This document shows positions 44,845 to 54,278 of a DNA stretch of 64,000 nt, piece after piece. Made by a program: the position numbers and the translations under genes. Below the pieces are notes generated by a model. The model did not search any database. It was not told the DNA's origin and saw only the letters and a list, made by a program, of their open reading frames with translations. Position 1 is the stretch's first letter, and each line of letters starts with the position of its first letter. The stretch comes from an uncultured Mycoplasmatota bacterium (GTDB lineage: Bacteria > Bacillota_I > Bacilli_A > RF39 > UBA660): the NCBI GenBank assembly GCA_900544605.1, contig UQVP01000002.1, positions 1 to 64,000 of the forward strand, read 5' to 3'.

Positions 44845-46002
44845 GTGAATAGTTTGTATGAAACTAATAAAGAGTTGTTTAATAAATATATATTGAAATG
44901 TAAAGATAAAATTGAAAAGTTAAATTTTAATAATAAAGAGTTACAAGAAGGATTTGCTATATATCAAGATTTACTTAATAAAGGTCTTATAACTGGAGAT
45001 ATAAAGGTTGGTGACGTAATAAAAGATCATCGTTTAAATATGGCAAAAGTAAAGGAAAACCATACATATAGAGTTGTTAATGATACAGAAACTATTTGCA
45101 ATAAAATTGAAGTAAATAATGATTTTACAGAAGTTGCTAAGTTGGCATCATTGTTTCACGATATAGCACGTTTTCCTCAAGCTATAACAAGTAATACCTT
45201 CCATGATAAAGAATGTAAGTTGTTTAATGGTTTAAGTCATGCTGAATATGGTTATAAAATGCTTTATATAGATAAAATGCTTAATGATTATCAAATTCCT
45301 AAGGAGTATCATTATGCATTAGCGCTTGCGGTACTTAATCATCAAAAAAATAATAGTTCTAATATTCATTTCAATGATGTAAAAGAATTAGATGTAAACT
45401 TTTTAAAGGGACAAGAACAATTATCAAAACAAGAATTTATAATTATTTCCACTCTTACGCAATTAGTTAGAGATGTTGATAAAATAGATATTCTGTACCA
45501 ACATATAACAGGAGAATTTCCTGTTGTTAGACCATTTATCAAATATGAAATAAATGGTAAAACTTTAGATGAAATATGTAGCAAATATAATATAGATAAA
45601 GAAATATTAAAAAATTATAATAATTTGGAAAATGATAATCTTGAGAATAGAAAATATATTAACATTCCAAGTGATTATGTTGATCTAAATAAATTAGTTG
45701 TTCCTAATGATATTAAAGATAGTTTCTTTCAAAATAAAGATTTAGATTTAAAAAAATTACAAAATAGAGAAGATTATAGTTTTATAGTAGGAATGTGGTG
45801 GCGTTTAAATCACTTTTTAAACGATATTAATTTTGTTGCTAATTTGGAAATATTAAAAGAGAATAATACTCTAGAAAAAATATATAATGAATTTCCTTTG
45901 AGATATAAATTTTTAGTGACAGAAGCATTTGATTTTACTAAAGAGGAAATCTTGGACAAAAAATTAGAAGAAAATAAGGGAAAAGTATTTGTTAAAAAGT
46001 AG
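44845..46002 (+). CDS. HD-domain phosphohydrolase
   Basis: A 385-aa protein if started at GTG 44845, which has an ACAGGTGATAAT site; ATG 44818 has none and would add nine residues. The metal-binding pattern is H in KENHTYRVV, HD in ASLFHDIARFPQ, a further H in SHAEYGYKML and D in RDVDKIDILY, as in HD-superfamily phosphohydrolases acting on nucleotides or cyclic nucleotides. The substrate cannot be inferred. The gene may use the promoter of the truncated ProX gene. queH follows at 9 bp. Confidence 0.85.
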   Translation: MNSLYETNKELFNKYILKCKDKIEKLNFNNKELQEGFAIYQDLLNKGLITGDIKVGDVIKDHRLNMAKVKENHTYRVVNDTETICNKIEVNNDFTEVAKLASLFHDIARFPQAITSNTFHDKECKLFNGLSHAEYGYKMLYIDKMLNDYQIPKEYHYALALAVLNHQKNNSSNIHFNDVKELDVNFLKGQEQLSKQEFIIISTLTQLVRDVDKIDILYQHITGEFPVVRPFIKYEINGKTLDEICSKYNIDKEILKNYNNLENDNLENRKYINIPSDYVDLNKLVVPNDIKDSFFQNKDLDLKKLQNREDYSFIVGMWWRLNHFLNDINFVANLEILKENNTLEKIYNEFPLRYKFLVTEAFDFTKEEILDKKLEENKGKVFVKK

Positions 46003-46011
46003 TGGTGATAT

Positions 46012-46626
46012 ATGAAAATAAATTATCAAGTAAAATTAGAAGAGATTATAAAAAAAGAAGAAGGAAAAGTTCCTAAATTATTGCTTCATTCTTGTTGTGC
46101 TCCTTGTAGTAGCTATGTTCTGGAATATTTAAGTAAATACTTTAAAATAACTATTGTTTATTATAATCCTAATATTAGTCCTTATGACGAATACAAGAAA
46201 AGGTTAGCTGAACAAATAAGATTAATAAATGAAATGAAAAGTATAAACAAAATATCTTTATTAGAGTGTAGCTATGATAACGAGGTATATGAAGAAGAAA
46301 TAAAGGGATTAGAATTAGAACCTGAACGTGGTAGTAGATGTTTAAAGTGTTATCATCTAAGACTTGAATATACTGCTAAACTTGCTAAAGAAAAGGGCTT
46401 TGATTATTTTGGTACTACTTTAAGTGTTAGTCCTTATAAGAGTTCGGAAGTTTTAAATAGGATAGGAGAAGAACTTTCTTGTGTATACAATATTCCATAC
46501 TTATACTCTGATTTTAAGAAAAAAGAAGGTTATAAAAGATCAATAGAACTTTCCAAAATTTATAATTTATATCGTCAAGATTATTGTGGATGTAAATATT
46601 CAAAAAGAAAAGATATCAACGACTGA
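46012..46626 (+). CDS. queH: Epoxyqueuosine reductase QueH
   Basis: A 204-aa enzyme (former DUF208) that reduces epoxyqueuosine to queuosine in tRNA, an alternative to the cobalamin-dependent QueG. Cys/metal motifs are LLLHSCCAPCSSYVLEYL, GSRCLKCYHLRLEYTA and RQDYCGCKYS, with YYNPNISPYDEYKKR and TTLSVSPYKS between. It probably shares a transcript with the HD-domain gene. It ends in a bidirectional terminator shared with def. Confidence 0.95.
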   Translation: MKINYQVKLEEIIKKEEGKVPKLLLHSCCAPCSSYVLEYLSKYFKITIVYYNPNISPYDEYKKRLAEQIRLINEMKSINKISLLECSYDNEVYEEEIKGLELEPERGSRCLKCYHLRLEYTAKLAKEKGFDYFGTTLSVSPYKSSEVLNRIGEELSCVYNIPYLYSDFKKKEGYKRSIELSKIYNLYRQDYCGCKYSKRKDIND

Positions 46627-46636
46627 TATCTTTTTA
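46608..46636. terminator. Bidirectional terminator between queH and def
   Basis: AAAGATATCA pairs with TGATATCTTT around ACGAC, with A-run before and T-run after. Confidence 0.85.
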
Positions 46637-47182
46637 TATTAATCTCATTTCTGATTCATCATAGAATTTTTTCTTAGGGTCAATGCGATCATAAAATAAT
46701 ATTCCATTTAAATGATCTATTTCATGTTGAAAAGCGATTGACAAATCTTCACGTGCTCTAATTCTTATTTTATTACCATCTTCATCATAACCTTCAACAG
46801 TAACTCTAGCATATCTAGGCACATGTCCTTCAACTTCACGATTAACACTTAAGCAACCTTCACCAGCTTCAGCAGCAATCATTTCTTCAGAATTACTTAC
46901 AATAACAGGATTAATTACAACATAGTTATCAAAAGTGTTTTCTTCTACTTCATGAACAATAATGATAATACGTTTTTTAATTCCTAATTGTGGAAAAGCA
47001 ACCCCCATACCAGGTCGTAGATCATACTTTTTTTCATATTCTTCTATTTGACTATATGTTAAATGATCAATAGCTTGTTGTATCAATTTTTTTTCATCTT
47101 TTGAGATAGGAAAAGTAGCATCTTCACTAATTTGTCTTAATATTGGTTCTTTTTCATCTAATATATTTAATTTTTTAAACAT
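46634..47182 (-). CDS. def: Peptide deformylase
   Basis: A 182-aa metalloenzyme that removes the formyl group from nascent proteins. ATG at 47182 (MFKKLNILDEKEPILRQ) is the family-like start; the longer frame upstream runs through the neighbouring gene. Motif 2 is EGCLSV and motif 3 QHEIDHLNG, giving Cys, His and His metal ligands. Motif 1 reads GMGVAFPQ, with Phe where Ala is usual (GxGxAAPQ). The insertion and length are of the type 2 (Gram-positive) class. It has its own promoter (TACAAT) on the minus strand. Confidence 0.95.
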   Translation of the reverse strand: MFKKLNILDEKEPILRQISEDATFPISKDEKKLIQQAIDHLTYSQIEEYEKKYDLRPGMGVAFPQLGIKKRIIIIVHEVEENTFDNYVVINPVIVSNSEEMIAAEAGEGCLSVNREVEGHVPRYARVTVEGYDEDGNKIRIRAREDLSIAFQHEIDHLNGILFYDRIDPKKKFYDESEMRLI

Positions 47183-47218
47183 TAATACCAACTCCGATAT
47201 ATATTGTACCACAAAATA

Positions 47219-47242
47219 GAAAAAAAGGAAGTAAAAACTTCC
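47219..47242 (-). terminator. Terminator of the YjcZ-like gene
   Basis: On the minus strand GGAAGT-TTTT-ACTTCC (47242-47227) is followed by TTTTTTT. Confidence 0.85.
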
Positions 47243-47406
47243 TATCTTTGAGTTGGTCCGAATGCACGAGCACCAATAACAATAACTAAAAGAATGAATA
47301 ATACTAGGATTATAGCAGCACCGTATCCAGTACCATAACCGCCACCGTAGTTGCCACCACATCCACAAGCATTACCATATCCTTGGTAACCACCATAGTA
47401 ATACAT
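47242..47406 (-). CDS. YjcZ-like small sporulation/coat-associated protein
   Basis: A 54-aa protein with the AAAAGGAGGAATTCT site directly before ATG 47406; the longer frame upstream is not supported. A Gly/Tyr/Cys-rich head (YYYGGYQGYGNACGCGGNYGG) is followed by one hydrophobic helix (AAIILVLFILLVIVIGARAF) and a short polar tail. This is the layout of the YjcZ family (Pfam PF09680), abundant small proteins of spores in Bacillus relatives. It is alone on its transcript. The assignment rests on composition and layout. Confidence 0.78.
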   Translation of the reverse strand: MYYYGGYQGYGNACGCGGNYGGGYGTGYGAAIILVLFILLVIVIGARAFGPTQR

Positions 47407-47544
47407 AGAATTCCTCCTTTTCCTAATATAGTTTATTAATTCTAAGCAAAAATGCATATATATATGACCTATATTTTATAAAATAGTAAATTTATTTTTA
47501 AAATTTGCGATAAATGTGTTATTATATTTATAGTAGGTGGATAT

Positions 47545-48717
47545 ATGAGAAACACAATAAGACAAATACGAAAAAATTTTAGAGATATGGATAAACCATT
47601 ATTTTTTGTTACTATCGCAATGTTTATATTTGGACTTTTAAGTATAGTATCTGCTTCAAGTAGAGAAGCTGTAGTTAGATATGGTTCAACTTTATATCAT
47701 TATTTTTGGCGTCAACTTGCCATGTTAATAATAGGTTTTATTTTATCACTTTTTATTATTAATATTCCATCAAAAAAATATAAGGGATTTGCAGTAATTG
47801 GTTTTATTGGTATAAATGCTTTATTAGTATACTTATGGTTGTTTGGATCTGCTCATAAAGGAGCTCAAAACTGGTTATATATCCCTGGCTTTGGAACATT
47901 TCAACCCAGCGAGTTTGCAAAACCCATTATTATAGTATGCTTATCTTTATTATTTGAAAAATTTTCTAAAAAATTAAATGATCCTAAGTGTCCAAAATGG
48001 GATATGATAGGTATGATTTTATTTGCAGGATTATCATCTGCTGCGATAATATTTCTTCAAAAGGATTTAGGTACAATGATGATTATTGTTGCTATATTTG
48101 GGGTAATGTTTTTAGCTAGTCCTATTTTAAAAGAAGATAAAATAAAAACAATAGGTATTTTAGTAGTAGTCGCACTTATCGGTATACTGGGAATGAAAGC
48201 TATAAAAGGATATGTTTTAACAGAGGCACAAATGGCTCGTTTTAATTTCTTTAATCCATGTACAAGATATGAAAAAGGTGGTTATCAAGTTTGTAATGGA
48301 TTTATAGCTTTGAATGATGGTGGTTTATTAGGCTTAGGAATAGGAAAAAGTAAACAAAAATATTCATATATAGCAGAACCACACACAGACTCTATATTTG
48401 CAATCATTGGTGAAGAGTTAGGCTTCGTTAGAAGTAGTATTATTTTTATTGCTTATATTTTTATTTTATATCGCATTTTAATGCTTTCTAGTAAAGCTAG
48501 TACAATACGTGGCAAATATATATGCCTAGGAGTTGCTGTTTATTTATTTGCCCATATATTCTTAAATTTAGGTGGTATATTAGGAATTATTCCCCTAACC
48601 GGGGTACCACTACCATTTTTATCTTATGGTGGTTCATTTACAATATCATTTATAGTTGCGCTTACACTTGTACAAAGAACAGCAATTGAAACTAGTAGGA
48701 CTAAAATAAGTTTGTAA
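47545..48717 (+). CDS. FtsW/RodA/SpoVE-family peptidoglycan polymerase
   Basis: A 390-aa SEDS protein with about ten helices. Family motifs are GAQNWLYIPGFGTFQPSEFAKP, FLQKDLGTMMIIV, GLLGLGIGKSKQKYSYIAEPHTDSIFAIIGEELG and the final GVPLPFLSYGGSFTI. SEDS proteins polymerise glycan strands from lipid II with a partner class B PBP, which is not encoded nearby. Gene context does not separate FtsW, RodA and SpoVE. It has a TAGGTGG site. An insertion around FNPCTRYEKGGYQVCNGF carries two Cys in an extracytoplasmic loop. Confidence 0.94.
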   Translation: MRNTIRQIRKNFRDMDKPLFFVTIAMFIFGLLSIVSASSREAVVRYGSTLYHYFWRQLAMLIIGFILSLFIINIPSKKYKGFAVIGFIGINALLVYLWLFGSAHKGAQNWLYIPGFGTFQPSEFAKPIIIVCLSLLFEKFSKKLNDPKCPKWDMIGMILFAGLSSAAIIFLQKDLGTMMIIVAIFGVMFLASPILKEDKIKTIGILVVVALIGILGMKAIKGYVLTEAQMARFNFFNPCTRYEKGGYQVCNGFIALNDGGLLGLGIGKSKQKYSYIAEPHTDSIFAIIGEELGFVRSSIIFIAYIFILYRILMLSSKASTIRGKYICLGVAVYLFAHIFLNLGGILGIIPLTGVPLPFLSYGGSFTISFIVALTLVQRTAIETSRTKISL

Positions 48718-48751
48718 TTAAGTAAAATGTAATACGCAAAATTAACTCTAA

Positions 48752-48786
48752 AAAAGGTACTTAAATTATTAAGTATCTTTTATTTA
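48752..48786 (+). terminator. Terminator after the SEDS gene
   Basis: AAAGGTACTTA pairs (one G-T) with TAAGTATCTTT, followed by TATTT. It is flanked by an inverted repeat (GCAAAATTAACTC and GAGTTAACTTTGC). Confidence 0.7.
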
Positions 48787-48878
48787 CAATTAAATACTAG
48801 GAGTTAACTTTGCCTAAAAAAGTAATATATATACACCATTTATTAGCAAAATGTGGTATAATTAATACAGGTGGTAGT

Positions 48879-51434
48879 ATGACTATTAGTGAAGTAGACA
48901 AGACAAAAGTAACGCCTATGATGAGGCAATATATAGATATTAAAGAACAAAATCCTGATGTTATTTTATTTTTTCGATTAGGAGATTTTTATGAAATGTT
49001 TTTTGAAGATGCAATAAATGTTTCTCATGAATTGGAACTTACTTTAACTGGAAAAAGTGCAGGACTAGATGAAAAAATTCCAATGTGTGGTATTCCTCAT
49101 CATGCTGCTAATGTATATATAGAAAAGTTAATTGATAAAGGATATCGTATTGGAATATGTGAACAGTTAGAAGATCCTAGAAATGTTACTAAAGGTATTG
49201 TTAAACGTGATATAGTTCAAATAATTAGTAAAGGTACTGTAGTAGATAGTGAAAACTTAAATGAAAAAGAGAATAATTATATTGGTGATGTGATTGACTT
49301 TGAACATGCTTATGTTCTAAGTTATTCCGACATATCTACTGGTGTTATTTATACTGAATTAGTTGAACATAATATTTCCAAATTGGTAAGTGAAATTGTT
49401 AGTATAGGAATCAAAGAAATAATTACTAATAATAAATTAGATCAAAATATAATTAGTTTATTAAATAACCAATTTAAAATAAGTGTTACAAAAATAGATG
49501 ATATTGACGATATTAAAGAGTATGAGTATATTTATAAAAATTTAAATGATATTAGATATATTACATCAATTAAACATTTACTTACTTATATAACTAATAC
49601 ACAAAAAAGAAATCTTGCTCATATGCAGGAAGCTATTGTGAAAGAAACAAATAAAGCATTAAAAATGGATATTCATACTAAAAGAAATTTAGAGTTAACA
49701 GAAACCTTACGTTTAAAACAAAGAAATTATTCTTTAATATGGTTGTTAGATAAAACAAAAACAGCTATGGGTTCACGTATGCTTAAAAACTATATTGAAA
49801 ATCCTTTAATAGATAAAAAAGAAATTGAAGAAAGATACAATATAGTTGAAACACTACTTCAAGAATTTATTTTAAAAAGTGATTTGCAAGAAGCACTATT
49901 TGAAGTATATGATTTAGAAAGATTAAGTGGACGTGTTGCTTTTGGTAATGCGAATGCGAAGGATTTATTACAACTTAAAAATTCGTTACGAGTTTTACCT
50001 AAAATAAAAGATATTCTTGATAAAATAAAGTATAAGGAAACTATTGATACTTTGCCTGAACTTTTTGATTTACTTGAAGAAAGTATTTATGAGAATCCTC
50101 CAATATCAATTAAAGAAGGATATTTAATTAAGGAAGGATATAATAAAGAATTAGATGAACTAAAGGACTTACGTAAAGGTGGTAAAGATTTTGTTGCGCG
50201 CTTTGAAGCTGAAGAAAAAGAAAGAACTGGTATTAAAAATTTACGTGTTGGATATAATAGAGTTTTTGGTTATTATATTGAAGTTAGTAAAGGTAATACA
50301 AATTTAATTAAAGATGAATATGGATACGAGAGAAGACAAACTTTAAGTAATTGTGAAAGATATATAAGTCCAATATTGAAAGAAAAAGAGGCATTAATAT
50401 TAAATGCTGAAGAACGTATAATTGATTTAGAATATAATTTATTTTTAGCTATTAGAGATAAAGTTAAAACATTTATCCCTGCTTTACAAAAAATTTCAAA
50501 AATTATTAGTGAAATAGATGTTTTACAATCATTTGCAACAGTAACAGAAGAAAATAATTATGTACGTCCTTTAATAAGTGACGAAAGAGAAGTAGAAATA
50601 ATAGATGGCAGACATCCTGTTGTAGAAAAAGTATTAGATGGTGACATTTATGTTCCTAATGATGTAATATTAGATAAAAATACTAATATACTTTTAATAA
50701 CAGGCCCTAATATGGCTGGTAAATCTACTTATATGCGTCAATTTGCTATAACGGTTATAATGGCTCAAATTGGTTGTTTTGTTCCTGCTAGAAGCGCTAA
50801 ACTGCCAATATTTGATGCTATATATACAAGAATAGGGGCTAGTGATGATTTAGTTAGTGGCGAATCAACATTTATGGTAGAAATGATTGAAGCTAATTAC
50901 GCGATTAGTAATGCTACAGAAAATAGTTTAATTTTATTTGATGAGTTAGGAAGAGGAACAGCAACATTTGATGGAATGGCTCTAGCTCAATCAATTATTG
51001 AATATATTCATAATGAAATAGGCGCTAAAACATTATTTTCAACCCACTATCATGAATTAACTGACCTTGAAGAAAAATTAGAACATTTAAAAAATATTCA
51101 TGTTAGTGCACGTGAAGAAAATGGTAATATAACATTTCTTCATAAAATAAAACAAGGTAGTGTTGATAAAAGTTATGGTATTCATGTAGCGCGTCTTGCT
51201 AATTTACCGGATGCTTTAATTAAAAGAGCTGATGATATTTTAAAAATATATGAAGCTAAAGAGAAAAAAAGAGATATTAAAATACAAGAAACTTTGCCAC
51301 TTGACGAGGTAATAATCAAAGAAAAAGAATCTAAGGTGGAAGAAGAATTAAAAAATATTAATCCTTTAGAAATAACACCACTTGATGCTTTAAATATATT
51401 GTATAAACTAAAAGAAGAAGTAAAAAATAAATAA
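48879..51434 (+). CDS. mutS: DNA mismatch repair protein MutS
   Basis: An 851-aa protein. ATG 48879 follows CAGGTGGTAGT and a TATAAT box at 48857-48862, so the frame extending back to 48810 is not coding. The mismatch-recognition domain starts TPMMRQYIDIKEQNPDVILFF and contains the Phe-x-Glu in GDFYEMF. The ATPase domain has Walker A TGPNMAGKST, Walker B LILFDELGRGTAT and the STHYHEL motif. The full domain set I-V is present. mutL is not downstream, unlike in many Bacillota. Confidence 0.98.
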   Translation: MTISEVDKTKVTPMMRQYIDIKEQNPDVILFFRLGDFYEMFFEDAINVSHELELTLTGKSAGLDEKIPMCGIPHHAANVYIEKLIDKGYRIGICEQLEDPRNVTKGIVKRDIVQIISKGTVVDSENLNEKENNYIGDVIDFEHAYVLSYSDISTGVIYTELVEHNISKLVSEIVSIGIKEIITNNKLDQNIISLLNNQFKISVTKIDDIDDIKEYEYIYKNLNDIRYITSIKHLLTYITNTQKRNLAHMQEAIVKETNKALKMDIHTKRNLELTETLRLKQRNYSLIWLLDKTKTAMGSRMLKNYIENPLIDKKEIEERYNIVETLLQEFILKSDLQEALFEVYDLERLSGRVAFGNANAKDLLQLKNSLRVLPKIKDILDKIKYKETIDTLPELFDLLEESIYENPPISIKEGYLIKEGYNKELDELKDLRKGGKDFVARFEAEEKERTGIKNLRVGYNRVFGYYIEVSKGNTNLIKDEYGYERRQTLSNCERYISPILKEKEALILNAEERIIDLEYNLFLAIRDKVKTFIPALQKISKIISEIDVLQSFATVTEENNYVRPLISDEREVEIIDGRHPVVEKVLDGDIYVPNDVILDKNTNILLITGPNMAGKSTYMRQFAITVIMAQIGCFVPARSAKLPIFDAIYTRIGASDDLVSGESTFMVEMIEANYAISNATENSLILFDELGRGTATFDGMALAQSIIEYIHNEIGAKTLFSTHYHELTDLEEKLEHLKNIHVSAREENGNITFLHKIKQGSVDKSYGIHVARLANLPDALIKRADDILKIYEAKEKKRDIKIQETLPLDEVIIKEKESKVEEELKNINPLEITPLDALNILYKLKEEVKNK

Positions 51435-51445
51435 GGAGGGTTCTT

Positions 51446-51835
51446 ATGAAAATTTTAAAACGTGAAAATTGGTGGATATGGTTACTTTTAACGCTCTTTT
51501 CACAAGGAAGCAGTACTTTAGTTTTAGGAGCACTTTTAGATGTTTATAAAAAAGATGCATGGTATGCTAATTGGAAATATTGGGTAATAGGACTTGTGTG
51601 TTTTATTTTTCCAGCTACAATAATGTTATCAATATTTACTATTCAAATATTATGTCAAACAGCTGCTAAACTAGATGTACAAGGTAAAGAAATATATTTA
51701 AGTCCATATTTATGGTTACTTGCATGTATTATTCCTTTTATTGGATGGGCATGTATAGCAATAGGCTTAATTTATTTAGAAATAGCTATTTTAATTGCTC
51801 TTTACCAAGGAAAAGCTGAAAAGTATATTAAATAA
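51446..51835 (+). CDS. Hypothetical membrane protein
   Basis: A 129-aa protein with three predicted helices (about 10-30, 45-70, 85-120). Trp-rich (KRENWWIWLLLTLFSQGSS, DAWYANWKYWVIGLVCF). It lies 11 bp after mutS with an AAGGAGG site, so it is probably read from the mutS transcript, and it is followed by a terminator. No family is recognised and a repair role is not implied. Confidence 0.65.
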   Translation: MKILKRENWWIWLLLTLFSQGSSTLVLGALLDVYKKDAWYANWKYWVIGLVCFIFPATIMLSIFTIQILCQTAAKLDVQGKEIYLSPYLWLLACIIPFIGWACIAIGLIYLEIAILIALYQGKAEKYIK

Positions 51836-51857
51836 AGGCAAACACTTGCCTTTTTCT
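51834..51857 (+). terminator. Terminator of the mutS transcript
   Basis: AAAGGCAA (51834-51841), ACAC, TTGCCTTT (51846-51853), then TTC. Confidence 0.88.
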
Positions 51858-51906
51858 TTTTTATCTACTATAATAAGCAATATTATTTTTGAAAGAGGGC
51901 CTGATT

Positions 51907-52518
51907 ATGGAAAATAAAGAGAGATTAGAAAAAAATTCTGAGGCAATTATACATTTACAGAGATATATTAGTAGCCAACGTATGAAGATTAAAAACCTTG
52001 AAGAGGTTGATAAGGAATTTATTGAGAAACATATTAAAAGTTTAGAAATTTTAAAAAGCAGTATAGAAAAAGCTCCAGCTTTTAAGCAACAACTAATAAA
52101 AAAGATGATTATTTATGTAATTATTTCAGTTGTTCCAATCTTATTTTCAGGGATAGCTCTTTTTTTCACGCCTTCAGCATTATTAACCATTCTTATGACT
52201 TTAAATATTTTTTTAGCTAATTATAATATTATTTCTGATTTGAAAAAAATAATTCATTTAAATAGCATGATTAAAAATTATGATGTTAATAAAATAGATG
52301 ATTCTATAAGAATGTGTGAAGCATTATTAGAAAATGTAAATGCTACAATTAAAGAATTAGAAAAAGAGGTAGAAAGTAGTAAAAAATGCGTTAATGATAT
52401 TCTTTTAGAATCAAAGAATATAAGGATAGCTGAAAATCAAAAAGCAAATTTAGAAGAAAGAACAGATTTAGAAGATGAATTAGAAAAAGGAACACAGTTT
52501 ACTAAAAAAATAAAATAA
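51907..52518 (+). CDS. Hypothetical coiled-coil membrane protein
   Basis: A 203-aa protein. ATG 51907 lies after AAAGAGGGCC; an in-frame start at 51889 is less likely. Two adjacent helices (about 65-110, IIYVIISVVPILFSGIALFF then ALLTILMTLNIFLANYNII) make a hairpin with both ends in the cytoplasm, flanked by Lys/Glu-rich coiled-coil helices. No motif is recognised. It is monocistronic. Confidence 0.65.
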   Translation: MENKERLEKNSEAIIHLQRYISSQRMKIKNLEEVDKEFIEKHIKSLEILKSSIEKAPAFKQQLIKKMIIYVIISVVPILFSGIALFFTPSALLTILMTLNIFLANYNIISDLKKIIHLNSMIKNYDVNKIDDSIRMCEALLENVNATIKELEKEVESSKKCVNDILLESKNIRIAENQKANLEERTDLEDELEKGTQFTKKIK

Positions 52519-52528
52519 TAAATTTAAT

Positions 52529-52557
52529 AAAAAGAGATAGGTAATTCTCTTTTTTTG
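52529..52557 (+). terminator. Intrinsic terminator
   Basis: AAAGAGA (52531-52537) pairs with TCTCTTT (52546-52552), followed by T-run. Confidence 0.75.
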
Positions 52558-52582
52558 TGATAGAATGATTATAGGTGGTTTT

Positions 52583-52990
52583 ATGGAACAATTAAATAGA
52601 AGTGAATTAAGAAAAAAAATTATGACTATTTTATATCAAATTAATATATATGAAAAAAATAAAATTAAATTTGATGTTGATAGTGTTATAAAAGAAGTAT
52701 GTGAAATAGATAATGAATTTGTTAAAGATATGGTTTATGGAGTTATTACTTACAAAAACGATATTGATGAACTTGCTAATAAATATTTAAATAATTGGAC
52801 AATAGATCGTTTAGGTAATACTGATCAAGCTATTCTTAGAATGGGAATCTATGAACTTGTTTATACTGATACACCAGAAGTAGTTGCTATTAATGAGGCT
52901 ATTGAACTTGCCAAATTATATAGTGATGATGATGTTAAAAATATGATTAATGGGGTTATGGATAAGATATATCATAGTAAGAAGGATTAG
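52583..52990 (+). CDS. nusB: Transcription antitermination factor NusB
   Basis: A 135-aa all-helical RNA-binding protein that, with NusE (S10), promotes rRNA antitermination. ATG 52583 after TAGGTGGTTTT is preferred to 52565. The pattern LRKKIMTILYQINIYE at the start and the C-terminal block TIDRLGNTDQAILRMGIYEL, PEVVAINEAIELAKLYSDDDVKNMINGVMDKI are diagnostic. It heads the nusB-xseA-xseB cluster that is common in Bacillota. Confidence 0.95.
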   Translation: MEQLNRSELRKKIMTILYQINIYEKNKIKFDVDSVIKEVCEIDNEFVKDMVYGVITYKNDIDELANKYLNNWTIDRLGNTDQAILRMGIYELVYTDTPEVVAINEAIELAKLYSDDDVKNMINGVMDKIYHSKKD

Positions 52991-52991
52991 T

Positions 52992-54278
52992 ATGAATAAT
53001 AATGATAAATATTTAACAATTACTGCTATTACGAGATATTTAAAATATAAATTAGACTCTGATGAGCATTTAAAATGTGTTTTTCTAAAAGGTGAAATAT
53101 CTAACTTTAAAGCTCATACAACAGGTCATTTATATTTTTCTTTAAAAGATGAAACTAGTAAAATAAATGCGATTATGTTTTCAAGAAGTGCAACTAAATT
53201 AAATTTTCATCCTAAAGATGGTGATAAAGTATTAGTGGTTGGTAGAATTAGTGTTTATGAAGCTACAGGTAATTATCAAATATATGTAGATGAAATGCTT
53301 GAAGATGGAGTAGGTAATTTATATGTTGCTTTTGAAAAACTAAAACAAGATTTAGCTAAAGAAGGCTTGTTTGATGAAGCAAAAAAGAAGAAATTACCTA
53401 AAATACCAACTCGTATTGGAATTGTAACAGCACCAACTGGTGCGGCTATTAAAGATATTATTTCAACAATTAGAAGAAGATTTCCTTTGTGTGAAACAAT
53501 TCTTTTTCCAAGTTTAGTACAAGGAGAAAATGCTGCTCCTGATATTGTAAAAAATATAAAACTAGCTAATACTTATGATTTAGATGTTTTAATTGTTGGT
53601 CGTGGTGGTGGATCTATTGAAGACTTATGGCCATTTAATGAAGAAATTGTTGCCCGTGCTATATATGAATCAAGAATTCCTATTATAAGTGCTGTAGGAC
53701 ACGAAGTTGATTTTACGATTGCTGATTATGTGGCGGATCTTCGTGCTCCAACACCAACTGGCGCAGCTGAAATTGCCGTTCCTAATATAGTTGATGTTAA
53801 GAAACATTTAGAACAATTAAAAATAAGAGCTAACGAAAATATATACAAACAAGTAAATTATAATAAATTATTATTAGATTCTGTAAAGAATTCATTTGTG
53901 ATAAAAAATCCTATGATTATGTATGAAAATAAAAAACAAAATCTTGATATGATAATAGAACGAATCAAAAATATAATTACTAGCAAATTAGATGAAAATA
54001 AACATAAATTTAATATTTTAAAATCTAATTATCTTTTAAACAATCCATTAGAATTATATAAAAATAAACAAATAAAATTAGACAATATTATAGATAAACT
54101 TAATTTAGTTAATCCTTTAAATACTTTAAAAAGAGGTTATACTTTAACATATAAGGATAATAATATTATTAAAAATATTGATAATTTAAAAATAAATGAT
54201 AAAATAACAACACGTTTAGAAAGTGCAATTATAGAATCAGAAATAACTAATATTATGGAGGTACAAAGTGGAAAATAA
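52992..54278 (+). CDS. xseA: Exodeoxyribonuclease VII large subunit
   Basis: A 428-aa nuclease subunit degrading single-stranded DNA. ATG 52992 lies 1 bp after the nusB stop with a GAAGGATTAGT site. The N-terminal OB-fold has VFLKGEISNFKAHTTGHLYFSLKDE. The catalytic region has RIGIVTAPTGAAIKDIISTIRRRFP, VLIVGRGGGSIEDLWPFNEE, ISAVGHEVDFTIADYVADLRAPTPTGAAE. A long coiled coil follows, ending LKRGYTL. It overlaps xseB by 11 bp. Confidence 0.97.
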   Translation: MNNNDKYLTITAITRYLKYKLDSDEHLKCVFLKGEISNFKAHTTGHLYFSLKDETSKINAIMFSRSATKLNFHPKDGDKVLVVGRISVYEATGNYQIYVDEMLEDGVGNLYVAFEKLKQDLAKEGLFDEAKKKKLPKIPTRIGIVTAPTGAAIKDIISTIRRRFPLCETILFPSLVQGENAAPDIVKNIKLANTYDLDVLIVGRGGGSIEDLWPFNEEIVARAIYESRIPIISAVGHEVDFTIADYVADLRAPTPTGAAEIAVPNIVDVKKHLEQLKIRANENIYKQVNYNKLLLDSVKNSFVIKNPMIMYENKKQNLDMIIERIKNIITSKLDENKHKFNILKSNYLLNNPLELYKNKQIKLDNIIDKLNLVNPLNTLKRGYTLTYKDNNIIKNIDNLKINDKITTRLESAIIESEITNIMEVQSGK

